Part shown: one piece after another, positions 1 to 11,650 of the stretch | Position numbering within the stretch: the first letter of the stretch is position 1 | How the letters are laid out: every line of letters starts with the position of its first letter | Source of the DNA: Apophysomyces variabilis | Lineage: Eukaryota; Mucoromycota; Mucoromycetes; Mucorales; Mucoraceae | NCBI GenBank assembly: GCA_002749535.1 | Contig: MZZL01000401.1 | Location: forward strand, 467,935 to 494,645 | Length of the DNA stretch: 26,711 nt | Direction: 5' to 3' | Position numbers and translations under genes: made by a program | Notes under the pieces: model-generated | The model's input: only the letters and a program-made list of their open reading frames with translations | Told to the model about the DNA's origin: nothing | Databases searched by the model: none

Positions 1-46
1 TTTTTTTTTTTTTTTGCCAGTTCTCCATTTTACCCATTATTCATAA
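1..46 (+). other. Poly-T tract and 5' leader of RRS1
   Basis: Fifteen Ts are followed by GCCAG at 16-20, then a short AT-rich leader to the RRS1 ATG at 47. This looks like the polypyrimidine tract and acceptor of an intron in the 5' untranslated region, but the donor is outside the window. A plain promoter T-tract is the alternative. Confidence 0.3.
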
Positions 47-1183
47 ATGACATCGGCTCTTGAAGTCAGTGATATCTTGGAGGCTCACAAGGCACAATAG
101 TAAGATCGCATAAAGTTCGCTTGAATCTCGATTTAACCTGAAGCTGTCATTTCTCTTTTCGTTTCTTAATAGCAAGCCGATCACAGTGGAGAAGCTCGTC
201 CCTTTGGACTTTGATCTGAATCTGCTTTCCGGCTTCGACACAAATGCACATGACGAGAAACGTTTAAAGTACGTAAAGGCTTAATTTTTCTTTGGAAGGA
301 AAAGACACGAATCAAAGAACTGTGCAATTCCTTTTTTTCACATTTCCCCTAACCTACCTCTTTTTTACTACTTTAGGAATGATAAAGAAGCGTACCTGAA
401 AGAATTGACGCGGGATAACACGCAGCTAATTGTGAATGAGATCTTTAAACTGCCAATGGTCAGCAACGATGCAGGTGTCCTTGCGCAACTCCCAGAACGA
501 ACCACGATTCTTCCTCGAGAAAAACCTTTGCCGAAGGACAAACCATTGACTCGATGGGAGAAATTCGCGAAGGCGAAGGGTATCCAGAAACAAAAGAGAG
601 AACGTATGGTTTGGGACGAGGACCGACAGGAATATGTGCCTCGCTGGGGTTATGCTGGCGGTCAGAAAGACAAGCTTCAGGACTGGCTTATTGAAGTGCC
701 ACAGAATAGCGATCCTATGGAGGACCAATACGCCAAAAAAAGAGAGGAAAAGAAGGAACGTGTTGAACGAAATGCAAAGAGACAGAAACGTAATACAGAA
801 GAGACCAATGCTGCTACGATGGCTGGCAAGAAAGATATCAGAGAATTTAAGAAGAGCGAGCTCCAAGCCGCCATTGCCGCTTCTAAAACAGCCACAGCCA
901 GTATGGGCAAATTCGATAAGAAGTTGAAGGATGAACCAAAGGCAAAGGGCGTAACACACCAGGTAAACGCATTGACACATTTTACCGTTCGCATTGTTTA
1001 TTGACTCGCTGTGTCGGATCTATCTCTTAGTTCGCACCAACAATTGGTGATACGAAGGCTGAGAAGAATTCTGCCCTAGATATCTTGAAGAAGGTGGTCG
1101 GAAAGGAGGACACGTTGAATGTCAAAAAGGCAGTACGACTACATAGCAAAGAGAAGAGTATCAAGAAACAGTCCAAAAAATAA
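47..1183 (+). CDS. RRS1: Ribosome biogenesis regulatory protein RRS1
   Basis: RRS1 is a nucleolar factor which, with RPF2, brings 5S RNP into the pre-60S ribosomal particle. Model: exons 47-99, 173-268, 377-962 and 1031-1183, all with GT-AG introns of 68-108 nt, giving 888 nt and 295 residues with phases that agree at each junction. The first intron splits a TAC codon, so the apparent TAG at 98-100 is not a stop. Visible family signatures are KPITVEK near the N-terminus, TRDNTQLI, LPREKPLPKDKPLTRWEKFA, and WDEDRQEYVPRWGYAGG in the core. The C-terminal third is a charged Lys/Glu-rich tail ending in basic residues, as expected for a nucleolar protein. The start at 47 is the only in-frame ATG that precedes the conserved block. 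The family identity is secure; the only doubt is whether an exon lies left of the window. Confidence 0.93.
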
Positions 1184-1305
1184 TCTTGCATTTTCTTTCA
1201 TTTACACCCCATGCCAAGAGAGATGCTATTCAGTCTTCTCCCTAATATTCAGATTATCATGATCATGCTAACGAAGGAAAACGGATGTACTTGTTTAGTA
1301 AGTTT

Positions 1306-3416
1306 TTAAAGCGTTCCTTCAAATACAATTGCTTTTTCCATTTCCTTTTGGCGCTGCCACTCTAATAGTAGTTCATATTTTTGTCGTTTGCTTCCTTCAA
1401 CATGTTGCAAAACTTCTAAAAGTCGCTCCCTTGCTTTCTTCATGTTCGGCTATGTACAACCAGTATGAATTCAGTTTTGCCTTGGTACAGGTTCCTTTCT
1501 TTTACCTGGAAAATATGTACGCCATACATGGTTGTAACGATCAGCTCGTCCAATCCGTCTCTATTCAGGTCAAGATGAGTCATCCGATAGATCGGGTAAG
1601 CGAACTGTCTTCGCCATAAGACATTGTAATCTTGCGTTCCTCGCACTTTTCTCAAAAAATTTAGTTAGTTAGGGCTTTATTACACTTGTTTTATTTAACT
1701 TGCCTTGCTTATATATGAGTACTTGTCGTCCATAGGTTCCAATTAATATTTCACGCTCTCCGTCCCAATCGACATCCATCACGTGGGAACATAGTACACT
1801 GTCGTAAAGGCTTGATTGCGGTAATATCTTGCTCACTGACAAACCGTTGACATCGACTGATCTAGCATACCTTATGAGTATCATGGATTGACTGCAATAA
1901 ATTCCTAGGATACCGATAAACGATAGCTTGCTCGATGGCACATGTGACAACTAGGTGAAGTTCATCATCCTCTCTAACTGTTCGAACGGCCACAAGGTTG
2001 TTAGCAGGGAAACTACAGGGATACCTGGTATGATTACTTTTCTTAGATACTCGTGGTTGGAAAATAAGAACAGATGTGATCGGACTAAAGACTCGTATGG
2101 CGTGCCACTTCGTCTCTTGACCCTCTGCTCAATGGTAATGATTAGCCAGTGTCGGGAGCGTTCCATTGTCATTATTTACCGCTGTCATAGAATCCCAAGA
2201 ATATTTCACCGTTCTGACCCCCTGCGCAAATGATCCTCTGTCCATCCGGACGATCATAAACATGCATAAACAAAATTCTATAGCAAGGATTCATACAAAA
2301 GATTAGACTATCTCCATGTGCTCTTTTGCTTTTCACCTGATACGAAGCTCGGATATTCGATCTATCATTGGAAAATGATTTGCAGATGGTATCTCAACAA
2401 ACCGGGGTGATTGATTATCCTGTTCTACTGTCAGTATTGTAAAGGAAGTCTCGGATACTGTAGTTTACCTGAACGAACAAATGGATTATGCCGTCGGTCG
2501 ATGCCAGCAAAAAGGCCACCTGTTGCTTTCCGTCATGTGCTAACCTTCCCCTTTGTCAGTATATCTTCAAGCTCAACTCTTACTTGAGATGGGATATCTG
2601 CATCGGTGGGTTAGAAAGCGGTATAATCTGACAAGAATCTAAAAGCGAGAGTCTTCTTTGTGAGAAAGAGGATACCGACCAACTACCATCTTCTCTACCT
2701 TCAATGGTGAAAAGTGTTTGTTCCAGATACGGTTTGGCGGGCGTATCGCTGCCATAAATGCGTAGGCTATATGACATGTTGGATCCTTCGCCTTCGGTTT
2801 CCAGCTTCTGTATAGATGACCAGAGCATATGAATTGGCGCATTTTCGTTCACATATTTTTACCTCTACTAGAGCAACTGCTATCAATAAATGTGCTGTAT
2901 GATCCACGTGGTCCTCGACCACATCGACGGCAATAATTTCAGATTTTCCTGATCATGCAGAAAGTTACACACGGCGCTCTCCCTTTGGGTTTGCCTACTT
3001 ACCAGCTTCTAAGCCAAGGCCAACACAAAGACAATTCCAGTATCCATCCCGTGATATGAAGGCTGTTAGTTCGGCTGCAGACGCCGAGAAAAAATGTCTG
3101 ACGGGTCTTGCAAGCACTGGGAATAAATGAGTTTTAGCTTTTGTTATTCCCATGTTGGCATGTTTAACTTTGTGGCTGTCCGGCTGATGTTACTTCTGGT
3201 AACTTTTCATAACGGTGGGATGGGAATTCTTCCAGACGATCAAGGTAGGTGTCAAGTCTTGAATCCAGGGTAGCCAAGCCGTAGATGTTTCTAAATGCAG
3301 AATCGTAAGACCTACAAAGGACATGCATGGACTATAACTTACGTCCGTTCGAACCCGTAACGTGCATAATGTGTTTCTCGAAACAGGAATTCATCGTCAT
3401 TAGCTGAATCGGACAT
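1306..3416 (-). CDS. KPTN: Kaptin-like protein (KICSTOR complex subunit)
   Basis: Kaptin is a beta-propeller subunit of KICSTOR, which in animals tethers GATOR1 to lysosomes for nutrient control of TORC1. Model on the minus strand, in transcript order: 3416-3343, 3311-3169, 3116-3003, 2948-2863, 2807-2584, 2550-2469, 2419-2337, 2277-2180, 2127-1871, 1827-1686, 1645-1506, 1437-1306. This totals 1575 nt (524 residues), longer than human kaptin (about 436), and every phase agrees. Recognisable blocks are NIYGLATLD near the start, TDGIIHLFVQ, GGQNGEIFLGFYDSG, VTCAIEQAIVYR, YDSVLCSHVMDVDWDGE, ILIGTYGRQVLIYK, and LWRRQFAYPIYRMTHLDL followed by DGLDELIV and GVHIFQ. The tail is a predicted coiled coil rich in Glu, Gln and Arg. 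Eleven introns are only 31-68 nt. An exon-like stretch continues upstream in frame to about 3515, so the true start may lie further out. Middle junctions are less certain than the C-terminal half. Confidence 0.82.
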
Positions 3417-4025
3417 GGCAGGTATTTCTTCCACTGTTGCGACAACCTCTCGAGCCAAATACGGTGTGGAAAATTTGTCACAAAGCAAAAAATCTTGGGC
3501 AATTTGAGCATGAAGTCATGTCAAGTCTCAAGATACATGGTTGGTTCGGTAGCCTGATGTAACTATATTGCAACATAGTTTGCACGTAAGATCATAGCTT
3601 TCACGGCAGGCAGATATATGTCTACAAGCTTCCTCCATTTCATTTACATATATTCTCCGTTATTCTGATGGGCTTTTATTCAGCATCGTTTGATGAAATC
3701 ATGTATATCAAGAGATAGTTTTACGATGACCGTGTCCGTAAGTTGTGATTATCTTTGTCTTTTATTGGCAACTGAGCATTATGTGAACATATCAGATTGC
3801 CGTTCTCTTAATTTTGCATCCCGCAATTCACGATGAATATCAGTTGTACATAAACACATATATGTTGTTGTTTAAAACTTCTTGTTAGGTGATTAATGGA
3901 GATAATCGTTTTCAATATGTCCGAACGTGCCATATTAGACAATATGGAGCTAACCACAACTTGAAAGATAAAAATAAGAACAAGTTGTGTTCCAGTTCCA
4001 GATACCACTCGAAGCGAATTCGATT
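3417..4025. other. Intergenic region upstream of the kaptin-like gene
   Basis: About 600 bases between two minus-strand genes. Near the kaptin start (3417-3515, minus) the frame stays open with ordinary-looking codons, which could be an N-terminal extension. Around 3600-3650 (minus) a short open stretch rich in Cys and Glu could be part of another small exon. The rest is AT-rich with no recognisable gene. Confidence 0.3.
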
Positions 4026-5554
4026 CTACTTCCTTTTAGCTCGCTCCCCGTTCGAGCGAGAATTGTAATACTGAAGAAAATCCCGTTTATCAGCCATGCT
4101 CAGTTTTATCCTCCTTAGGCGAGCAATATGACTCAAGGACAAGGATAGCTGATCGCCCACAACGTCTTGTGATTCTGTCAAAGAGGACAGATCAGCTGTT
4201 TGAGTCAAGCTGCCTGAGCTTGAACAAGGCGCTTCGCCCGGAGCCAGGTACTTCACGATGAGTGTGTTATGAAACTAGCCAAGCCATCAGATTACGCTGT
4301 TTGCCATTGCCAAGGATGCTACATACTTGTGAGCATAACTTGATAAAATGGAATAGCTGATTTCCAACGGTATAAGTCGGGGGTAGGTTGTCATACTCGT
4401 ATCTAAGTCCAATGTTAGTCAATGTCGCGGTTCCATTGAGGAAGGTGATCACTTGCTTAAATGTTAGAAGATGGAAGCGGCCGTTTCGATCTGTTGGTTT
4501 GTACTCTTTAAATAGAGGTGCGAACTGAAGCAAAGCTCGGCCGTTTGATGTTGTTCCCTAAGCTTTGGTAAAAAAAAAAAACTTCGACATAACAAAGCAA
4601 AAAGTTAAAGCTTACTTCAGGCAATACAACTATAGGTCTATGATACGATGATTTTGCCAAATTGGCTAACTCCTTCATGCTATATAACTGACCCTGTGCA
4701 CTACTCTCAGGAGACAAGGAAGGCACACGCGTGCATAGACGTATGGCCTCCCACGTGCCGATAGGACGAAGCTGCTTTGTTCCAGGATAGACTTGAGTGA
4801 ACACAGGTCGAAAGCTAGATTCTTGCATGAAAACCACATGATTTGAGTTATTTTCCTTATTCTTTTCTTTTTACCGATAAGCGAGATACAGTATGTCCAC
4901 GTAAGAAGTCCAGTTGGCTACGATAATATCGCCGGCTTGCACAGAAGTGCTATCTTTGTTGGTAGTATTGTTAGCACCGCGACTATACATAGGTTGAGTA
5001 TTATTGTAGGTGTCTTCTTATCACTTTACCCTTTACGGATAGAAACTGTCTCGGTCTTGATATAAAAGAATCCAGAAAAGAAGAGGACGAGTCGTATAAT
5101 AAAAGCGGAAAATAATCTGCACCATATTCTTCCTAACGGGCCCAAAGGGGTCTTTATTTGTCCATATTAGCCACGCAAGGCGTTTTATATATAGAACGGT
5201 TTTATACTTCACCAATATCGTGCCCATCACTTGAACAAGAAGGAAGTAGAGTATGGCTAATATGCTGATGATAGCGAGTTTCAAAGCTCCTTGTACTGGC
5301 CCAGCAATGTAATGAATCACATTGCTCAAGGTTTGAATTAAGCTGGATTCTGTGTGCGGTGGCTAGCATGGCGGTTACTGTTTCCAGTTCAATCGTTGAG
5401 TCGCGTGACGAGAATACTTTACCACAGGAGGCAGGAATGGTTGAATGCCAGTGCCAGGATCCTTTCAATTACAAAGTCCAACATCATAGACGTGTTTAGA
5501 GTCTGCGTACTTATATTGCCAGCTTCTTACCCTCCAACGAGAATACTTCTCCAT
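4026..5554 (-). CDS. LOA1: LOA1/VPS66-like lysophosphatidic acid acyltransferase
   Basis: The yeast relative LOA1/VPS66 transfers an acyl chain to lysophosphatidic acid at the ER and lipid droplets. Model, minus strand: 5554-5531, 5461-5423, 5362-5037, 4982-4875, 4814-4616, 4557-4327, 4274-4026; 1176 nt, 391 residues, consistent phases. The N-terminus MEKYSRWRDPGTGIQPFLPP is the hallmark of this family and fixes the start. A hydrophobic membrane segment follows at about residues 50-70. Acyltransferase block I reads ANWTSYVDILYLAYR (about 152-166): the Asp is present, but the His usual in HX4D is Trp. The glycerol-phosphate binding block is VVLPEGTTSNGR (about 228-239), split by an intron directly after PE. 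A YTVGN block and KYLAPGEAP follow, then a basic tail. Longer than the 300-residue yeast protein. Divergent from the BAR-PH-VASt gene at 6826. Confidence 0.87.
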
Positions 5555-6825
5555 GTAAGCCTATTCGAGATTAACGACGTCAAGCGGTCGGTAACGGTGG
5601 GGGAATAAACAAAAGGAAGCCGTTGAATTGAAATGCCGTCCAAGGGGACCTCTTTCTACTCTTTACGCCCTGTTTATCTTCGTTTATGCACTAAAAGGAA
5701 AAAAAACAAAAGCTAGTTAGAGATAAGATAGGTTTTTAACTTACCATATGTTCTTGGGGAAGTGGTTCTCAGCTCATGTGAAAAAGCGAAAAATCACAAA
5801 CTATGATAGTAGCATAAGTAGTGAATCAGGCAATACCGATGCAAAATAACACCATTTCCACTTTTACTTTTTCTTCCAGATGCAAGTGCATGCCAAATGC
5901 GACTATATAGTTAAATAATATATAATGTAGAATATACTAAACTGCTGTTCATTGTCTAACACATGCAGTTCTATTTCTGATAGCTGCAAGTTGGGTAATC
6001 CGAACTATTCATTGTTGCTGCTTACTTTCCTTGTGGCAATAAACTAGCAACAAACACAACAACTTAAACAGACAACTCGTGTCAAGATAGCACCCGGTTC
6101 TGGTAATCAAACTTATCATCCATCTACTGAAACTGTAAGCCTTTCTATGTGAAATGGACAAGTGATGATGCGGCAAATGACGAAGCTCCTTCTTTTCCTT
6201 TTTCTTTTGTTTATTGCAATTGTTTGCTACAAACTATTACTTTAGTAGACGGCTATTCAACTGGTTAATACTGAGTGTAGATGGATATCGAGTCGAACAA
6301 ATAAGTTTACACTCACAATTACGCATTGTACGACCTTTCTCCATCACCCATCGTTTGGCGTATTTGTATTCCATGGATAAATAATAAACCGTAACTTAAC
6401 CGAAACGGCGGCTCCCAGTTTCTCGATGTTGATCTTTTTCGTATATACGGGTATAAGGTCAGGAGGGGGAAGATCAAAGAAATTGCTCGTTTCAGAATAA
6501 TAGGTAGCAAGATTTCAACGTGCCTATCAGCCATAATTGAGATGGTAGCACACATACATACGTTTTGGTGCGTATAGGACGAAATGATATCCTGCAATGC
6601 CTTTAAAGCTGTGAGTGCAGTACACTCCAGAATGTTAACGTCAGCCCATTTTTGGAATGCACTTTAATGGGCTTGTTGCTGGTCAACGGGGCACAACTCT
6701 TTCAGCAATCGGTGCCTGAACTTTTTCCACAAAGGCACTAATTTTTTTTCCACTTTTAAAGCAACCCCAATTTGCTCATCGTGTCCCTTTCCCCCTTTCA
6801 TCAACTTTTTCCATGTCTCGCTCCG
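5555..6825. other. Divergent intergenic region, no gene recognised
   Basis: This 1.27 kb stretch separates the starts of the acyltransferase gene (minus) and the BAR-PH-VASt gene (plus), so it must hold both promoters. It is AT-rich with several T-rich and pyrimidine-rich runs (for example 6190-6215) and weak TATA-like stretches near 5910-5940. An open stretch on the minus strand at 6319-6597 shows no family signature or splice continuity, so I do not call it a gene. Confidence 0.4.
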
Positions 6826-9800
6826 ATGCCTCATTCCCGATCTTCTTTTGAACCTACTTTCATTACTATTCATGATGCAGTGACGGATTCTCCTGTCTAC
6901 CGTGCAAATACAAACCATTTCGACGAACAGCTAATTCATTTAGAGAAATGGCTCAATTCACTTCTACGTCATTTAAAACGTTATAACGACTTAGTTGAAC
7001 GTAACTATTTTAATATAGTACTGTTTATAGTCAGCTGACTTATTATTGCTATGTAGAGCTCAATGCAGAAAGCGCAATCCTATGCAAGCGAGCTGTACCC
7101 GGTGGTCTGGACGAAGTCATGATTGGTAACACAATAAGTGCAGTTTAACTTGCACAGATCAATTTAACTGGATATAGATCCCAATATTACTGGTGCTGTC
7201 ATGAAAAGTTTCTCAGAAGCCCTGCAAACGAGTTCAACGTTGAAATCCAAATTGGTAATATTCCGCGGATGTCATCACAGAATCCTTACATTGCTTTGAA
7301 ATATGAAAGACACTTGACCTCGAAACAAATTGTATCCAACCCTTACAACATTTTCTAAATACCCATGTCAAAGACTTCAAAGTAAAGTCCCCAAAATGGA
7401 AAAAAGAGACGCTGACAAATAACTTAGCATTTCCGAAAAGAGCACCAAACGACACTTGAGCAATATGAAGCGCAAATGGAGACTTACGCGCAGGGAACGA
7501 CAAAGGAGAACACAGCTTTACAAGAAGAAGCTACTCATTTATATAAATCGCGAGAAGCTTACGTGCGGATGTCAGGACAACATGTGATGCGGATATTGAA
7601 TTTGCGATCGTTGCTAGAACATAACCTCGTGGAAACCTTCTCTGCTGCCACTACGGCGCATACACATGCAGTCGAAGATGCTCAAACATGGCAGTCATTA
7701 GACGTATTCATGAACGCTTGGAAAAAACGCGTTATAGATGTAAGCCTAATAAGATATACTATAGAACATAACCTTACTGAATTCCGATATTGATAGGACA
7801 AACATACCTGCAGATATCAATTATCTAAGCAGGAGATTGCATGTAGAAAGTTGGCCGAGGAGTATTTAGAACTTTTTCAACCAGGACGCCCATTGCAAGT
7901 CAACGACACTAAAGATAAACGATCGAGATGGGGTTACCTTTTCGTCCAGACCGGCCCTTCCGTATGGACTCGGAAATGGTTCTTCCTACACAACGGTTAT
8001 TTCGGTGCGTTGAAACATCTATCATCATCTAAAATTGCTGCGGAAGACCGAGTGGCTGTAGCCCTGTGTCACATACGATCTACGCCCAACGCCGATCGCC
8101 GATATTGCTTTGAAGTGTCATCTTCTGAAAGGTTAGCCGGACAAGTGTACCTTAGACTTTCATTGAAAATATGGAATAGGACATACACTCTACAAGCAGA
8201 AACAGAGCAGGATATGCAGGAGTGGATCTCCACATTTGAAAAGAACCAACGGTCTAGCCAGGATACGCAAATGTCGCCAACCAATAACCGCCCGCAATCG
8301 GAGAACAGCCGCCGTTCAGTGACCAGCATTATGAGTTCTGACTCGTCTTGGCCTCGATCCCCTGTGATAGTATCCGCTAAGGCTAAATCAACAACAGTAG
8401 TCTCCACACCTACAGATATTCCGGTTACACTCAGTATGAAGATGCCATCTATGTCCCCCTTCTCCAATCTCAGTAGCCTATCTGGCATTATCGCATCATC
8501 TACCGCTTCTCTAATTACAAGTATCAACAGTAGCGGTATATCCTCTGTATCAGGCTCGCTATCGTCGCATTTAACTATCGTCTTGGTCTCTACATCACCT
8601 GAACCAGAAAAGATAAAATTATCGGAATCCACCTCGCTGACACCATTGTTGGTGTGTGAAGCTAGCAAATCCGGAACCCAACTATTGGACTCTGCTCTTG
8701 CACCAACAACCACCAATATTTCACGACACCGTGCACCATCTGCTGTTTCCCCGGCTTCGTGGGGCTTACCGTTGACATTTGTGCCAGATGCGTTTGAAAA
8801 CATAGAATCGACTAACGCATCGTCTATAGCTTCATCTACAGACAGGATAGTATGGCCACTAAGACCAGTTGAAGCAAATTTTTTTGATGCAGGCATCTCT
8901 GAATATCATCTTGAAAGTAAAAATATTGAACTACGACGCTTATTCGGTGGTGTTATTCCTAGTGAAGTAGTGCTGGATGGTAAGTTTCCCACAAACTTGG
9001 AAAAAGCTTGAAAATGTAAAATTGCTTTCTAGCCTTCTCTGGTTCTTTGCGTAAAAGAGCGGAGGATGAAGAGAAGCCTGTGTTGGCACTTGGCTATGGC
9101 TACCCAGGTCAAGTCTTTGTAACCCAACATACTTTCTGGTTCTACAGTTGTGTCCTCATATCGTGTATCAATTCAGTAAGTTGAGTAGCTTTGTTTTTGC
9201 TTTGCTGAGGCAATTTGTATCTGCGTAGGTGGCCATACGATTAAAAGATATCAAGGAGGTTCGTTTGATAGCTGATCCTGACGAGCCAGAAGCATCGAAA
9301 CGGCTTCTAGCCCTCGAATTGCCAGAGAGCGAGATTAAGGGGCCACTCATATTCAACACTCTGCTGGATGATGTCGGACTTGTAGCGCAGAGGCTACAAG
9401 CCTTAGTAAACAACGCAAAGGCTGCGGAGGTTTGTGCAGAAATCCCGAATATATCAAATTTATTCATGTTAAGCAGCCGATTTCTATGCAAAATTTGTAT
9501 CACCGGATACATAATTTGCCCAATTTGACGGAGCCTGCATTGTCAAGCACTCAGCGTTTCACGTCGTCGCCAATTCCTATTACCCCTGCCTCAACACCAA
9601 AATCTCAGGAATCTCGGATGCCTTTAAGCATCGTCACAGATACAAGTGTTGGGCCGACTGTCACTCCTCCCAAGGGTGAACCATGGCGCCCTCAGTCCAG
9701 GTCTGCGACGCCAGAACACAAAATAGTTACGCCCTCCATTCCACGACCTGCTGATCGTATGTTAGCTTTGTTTGTTATTTTATTTATTTATTTGACTGTA

Positions 9801-11477
9801 CATATAGCGGATGACCCTCCGGTGCATATACGAGTACCAAAAGGAGCGTGCGCTTGCGAATGTGACGACCATTTGGACCGCCTGGAAGTGGAAATAGACC
9901 TTCCAGTTGCGGCAAAACGTCTTTACGAAATTATGTTCTCTGATGAGAAAACGGACCCTCCTTCCGACGGCGGTGTATGGAAAGCAAAAACAGAAGCTAT
10001 TGCCGGTCATGGTATACTTGCAAATAATGATGACATGGCACTCACTAAAACTTTTAGACCTAAAAATGTCTAAATGGCAGACAGAAAATGAAACGACTCA
10101 GCGAACGCTTAGCTACTATATGCCAGTTTCAAATCCTATTGGTAAGGAAAAACAATTGGCAGCTATGCAGCAGGTATAACTAATTGAACAACAGTCCGGA
10201 TGAAGGAAGCCGAAGTAGTGGAGACACAAGTGCTGTTGAAGAAGCAAGATTATATGTAAGTGATTCCGATTGGAAAATCATGATGATAATCTAAAGCTCG
10301 AAAAAGGTGCTATGTGGTCCAAATATCAACCAAAACTGCGGCATTACCGTATGCAGACGCCTTCATCCCTTCTGTGAGATACTGTATTACTCGGCTTGGC
10401 CGATCGCATTGTAAATTGGCGATTCATATCGGGGTCCTATGGGTAAAAAGCGTTATGGTAAAGAGTAAGTGGAAAGAAGCGATACATCACCAATAGCTAA
10501 TAACTTGGTATCAGGTATCATCACAAAGGCTGCATTAAGAGGTATGGCAGATAGCATCAATGTTTTTACTCCGATCCTGGAAGAAGCTGCCCACAAAGTT
10601 GCAAACGACGTGGAAAAGGAGAGAAAAAAATTGCTGCGAGAATGGAGGGAGAGCTGCGGACTAGATGAAGGCGCAATATCCGTAGAGGAGGAGAGCGAAG
10701 ATAGTGAAATTAACGTTGAAGATATCACGGAATTTTCTCAGGCGGACGAAATGGAACCTGACTTCACAGACGATGAAGAAATAACAGACCAAGAGAAGAC
10801 AGTGTCTTTGACTTCCACCGTCGTCCGAAAATCAAGTTTCCTCAGAATTCCCGCGATAATAAGTTCAAAGCGATCGTCAGCACAAGCAGTCAAGCGCTAT
10901 GTTACGAAAGATAGTCTCGTCAGTGAATGGTCGACGAAAAAGCCGTTCTATATTATGCTTTGCGTTGTTAGCATACTTATCCTATTGGCGACCTATCTAG
11001 GAAAAAACCCAGTAGGCGGTTCTATAGCTACTGGATGTGTACCAGTGAAACCAATAGTCAACGCCCGAGCTGTCTATCTCCGTGACTTACAGGAAGGAGT
11101 ACTAAAGAAAAAACTGCAGCCGCCTTATGCTGGTTCGAAAAGGTAAGAATCGTGTTTGGCCTAATTTCGTAGCTAAAGTTATACGTAGTTTTCAACTGTT
11201 CTTACAAACAGTAAGCGCATCTAATACCACAGCTGAACAACATAATTGGTATAACATGAAGCATTATAAGCTAGCAACGGACCTTGATATTAGTCGAGAA
11301 CGCGTTGCAATGTTGCGCCACGAAATGTTGACCATATTTCAGCTTTTAAATAAGGTGGACGGGCAGCTACTAGAAAACGAATATATGAACTGGCTGTTGG
11401 ATAATCGCCTAAAGTGCAGCGAGCAAGATAATCCCATATGCGATGAAGTGAACGAGCAACTGTATACATTTTTTTAG
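6826..11477 (+). CDS. BAR-PH-GRAM-VASt membrane protein, SIP3/YSP1 (LAM1/LAM3) class sterol transfer protein
   Basis: The yeast members of this class (Lam1/Ysp1, Lam3/Sip3) sit in the ER at contacts with the plasma membrane; VASt domains carry sterol. Exons: 6826-7000, 7057-7125, 7178-7254, 7310-7381, 7428-7739, 7797-8979, 9033-9175, 9229-9429, 9474-9756, 9808-10011, 10058-10141, 10195-10255, 10307-10464, 10497-11142, 11189-11477. This gives 3957 nt (1318 residues) with all phases agreeing. Domains: BAR-like helices about 20-260; PH about 276-387 (RWGYLFVQTG, KWFFLHNGYFG, EWISTFEK); Ser/Thr-rich linker about 388-610; GRAM-like about 613-744; VASt about 840-1030 (LEVEIDLPVAAKRLYEIMF, KEAEVVETQVLLKKQDY, YADAFIPSVRYCITR); acidic patch about 1070-1105; one membrane helix about 1157-1175; a short helical tail. 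The intron 10465-10496 is only 32 nt. Which paralogue it matches cannot be settled by eye. Confidence 0.88.
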
Positions 11478-11650
11478 ACATAACCCTTAGTGAAAAATAC
11501 TTGTAATACTTAATCCATGCATGTCAACAACAATAAAAAAGGGCTGGATTGGCCCAGCTTTTTCATGTCCATAATGTTTCCCAACCGTGACTTCCCGCTA
11601 TTGCTTGTGGACTGTTGTATTGGAAGCAGCAACTTTTTCTTCTTGGCATT
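11478..11650. other. Short intergenic region with A-rich 3' signal
   Basis: Between the BAR-PH-VASt stop and the TAP42 start. AATAAAAAAG at about 11531-11540 is a good candidate polyadenylation signal for the upstream gene. Confidence 0.4.

Noticed and set aside
1..15. Poly-T as a retroposon tail or telomere
   Set aside because: It is followed at once by a splice-acceptor-like CAG and the RRS1 leader. No target duplication or telomere repeat is visible.
98..100. Apparent early stop in RRS1
   Set aside because: The GT of a GTAAG donor falls inside it; splicing to 173 restores the family motif KPITVEK.
426..994. Minus-strand frames opposite RRS1
   Set aside because: Shadows of a clearly conserved Lys/Glu-rich coding exon.
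1329..1619. Plus-strand 96-codon frame
   Set aside because: Antisense to the C-terminal exons of the kaptin-like gene.
6319..6597. Minus-strand 92-codon frame as a gene in the divergent promoter region
   Set aside because: No family signature, and no splice partners were found on either side.
8069..8896. 275-codon minus-strand frame opposite the BAR-PH-VASt gene
   Set aside because: It is the complement of the PH domain and the Ser/Thr-rich linker. The plus-strand model has matching domains and splice phases.
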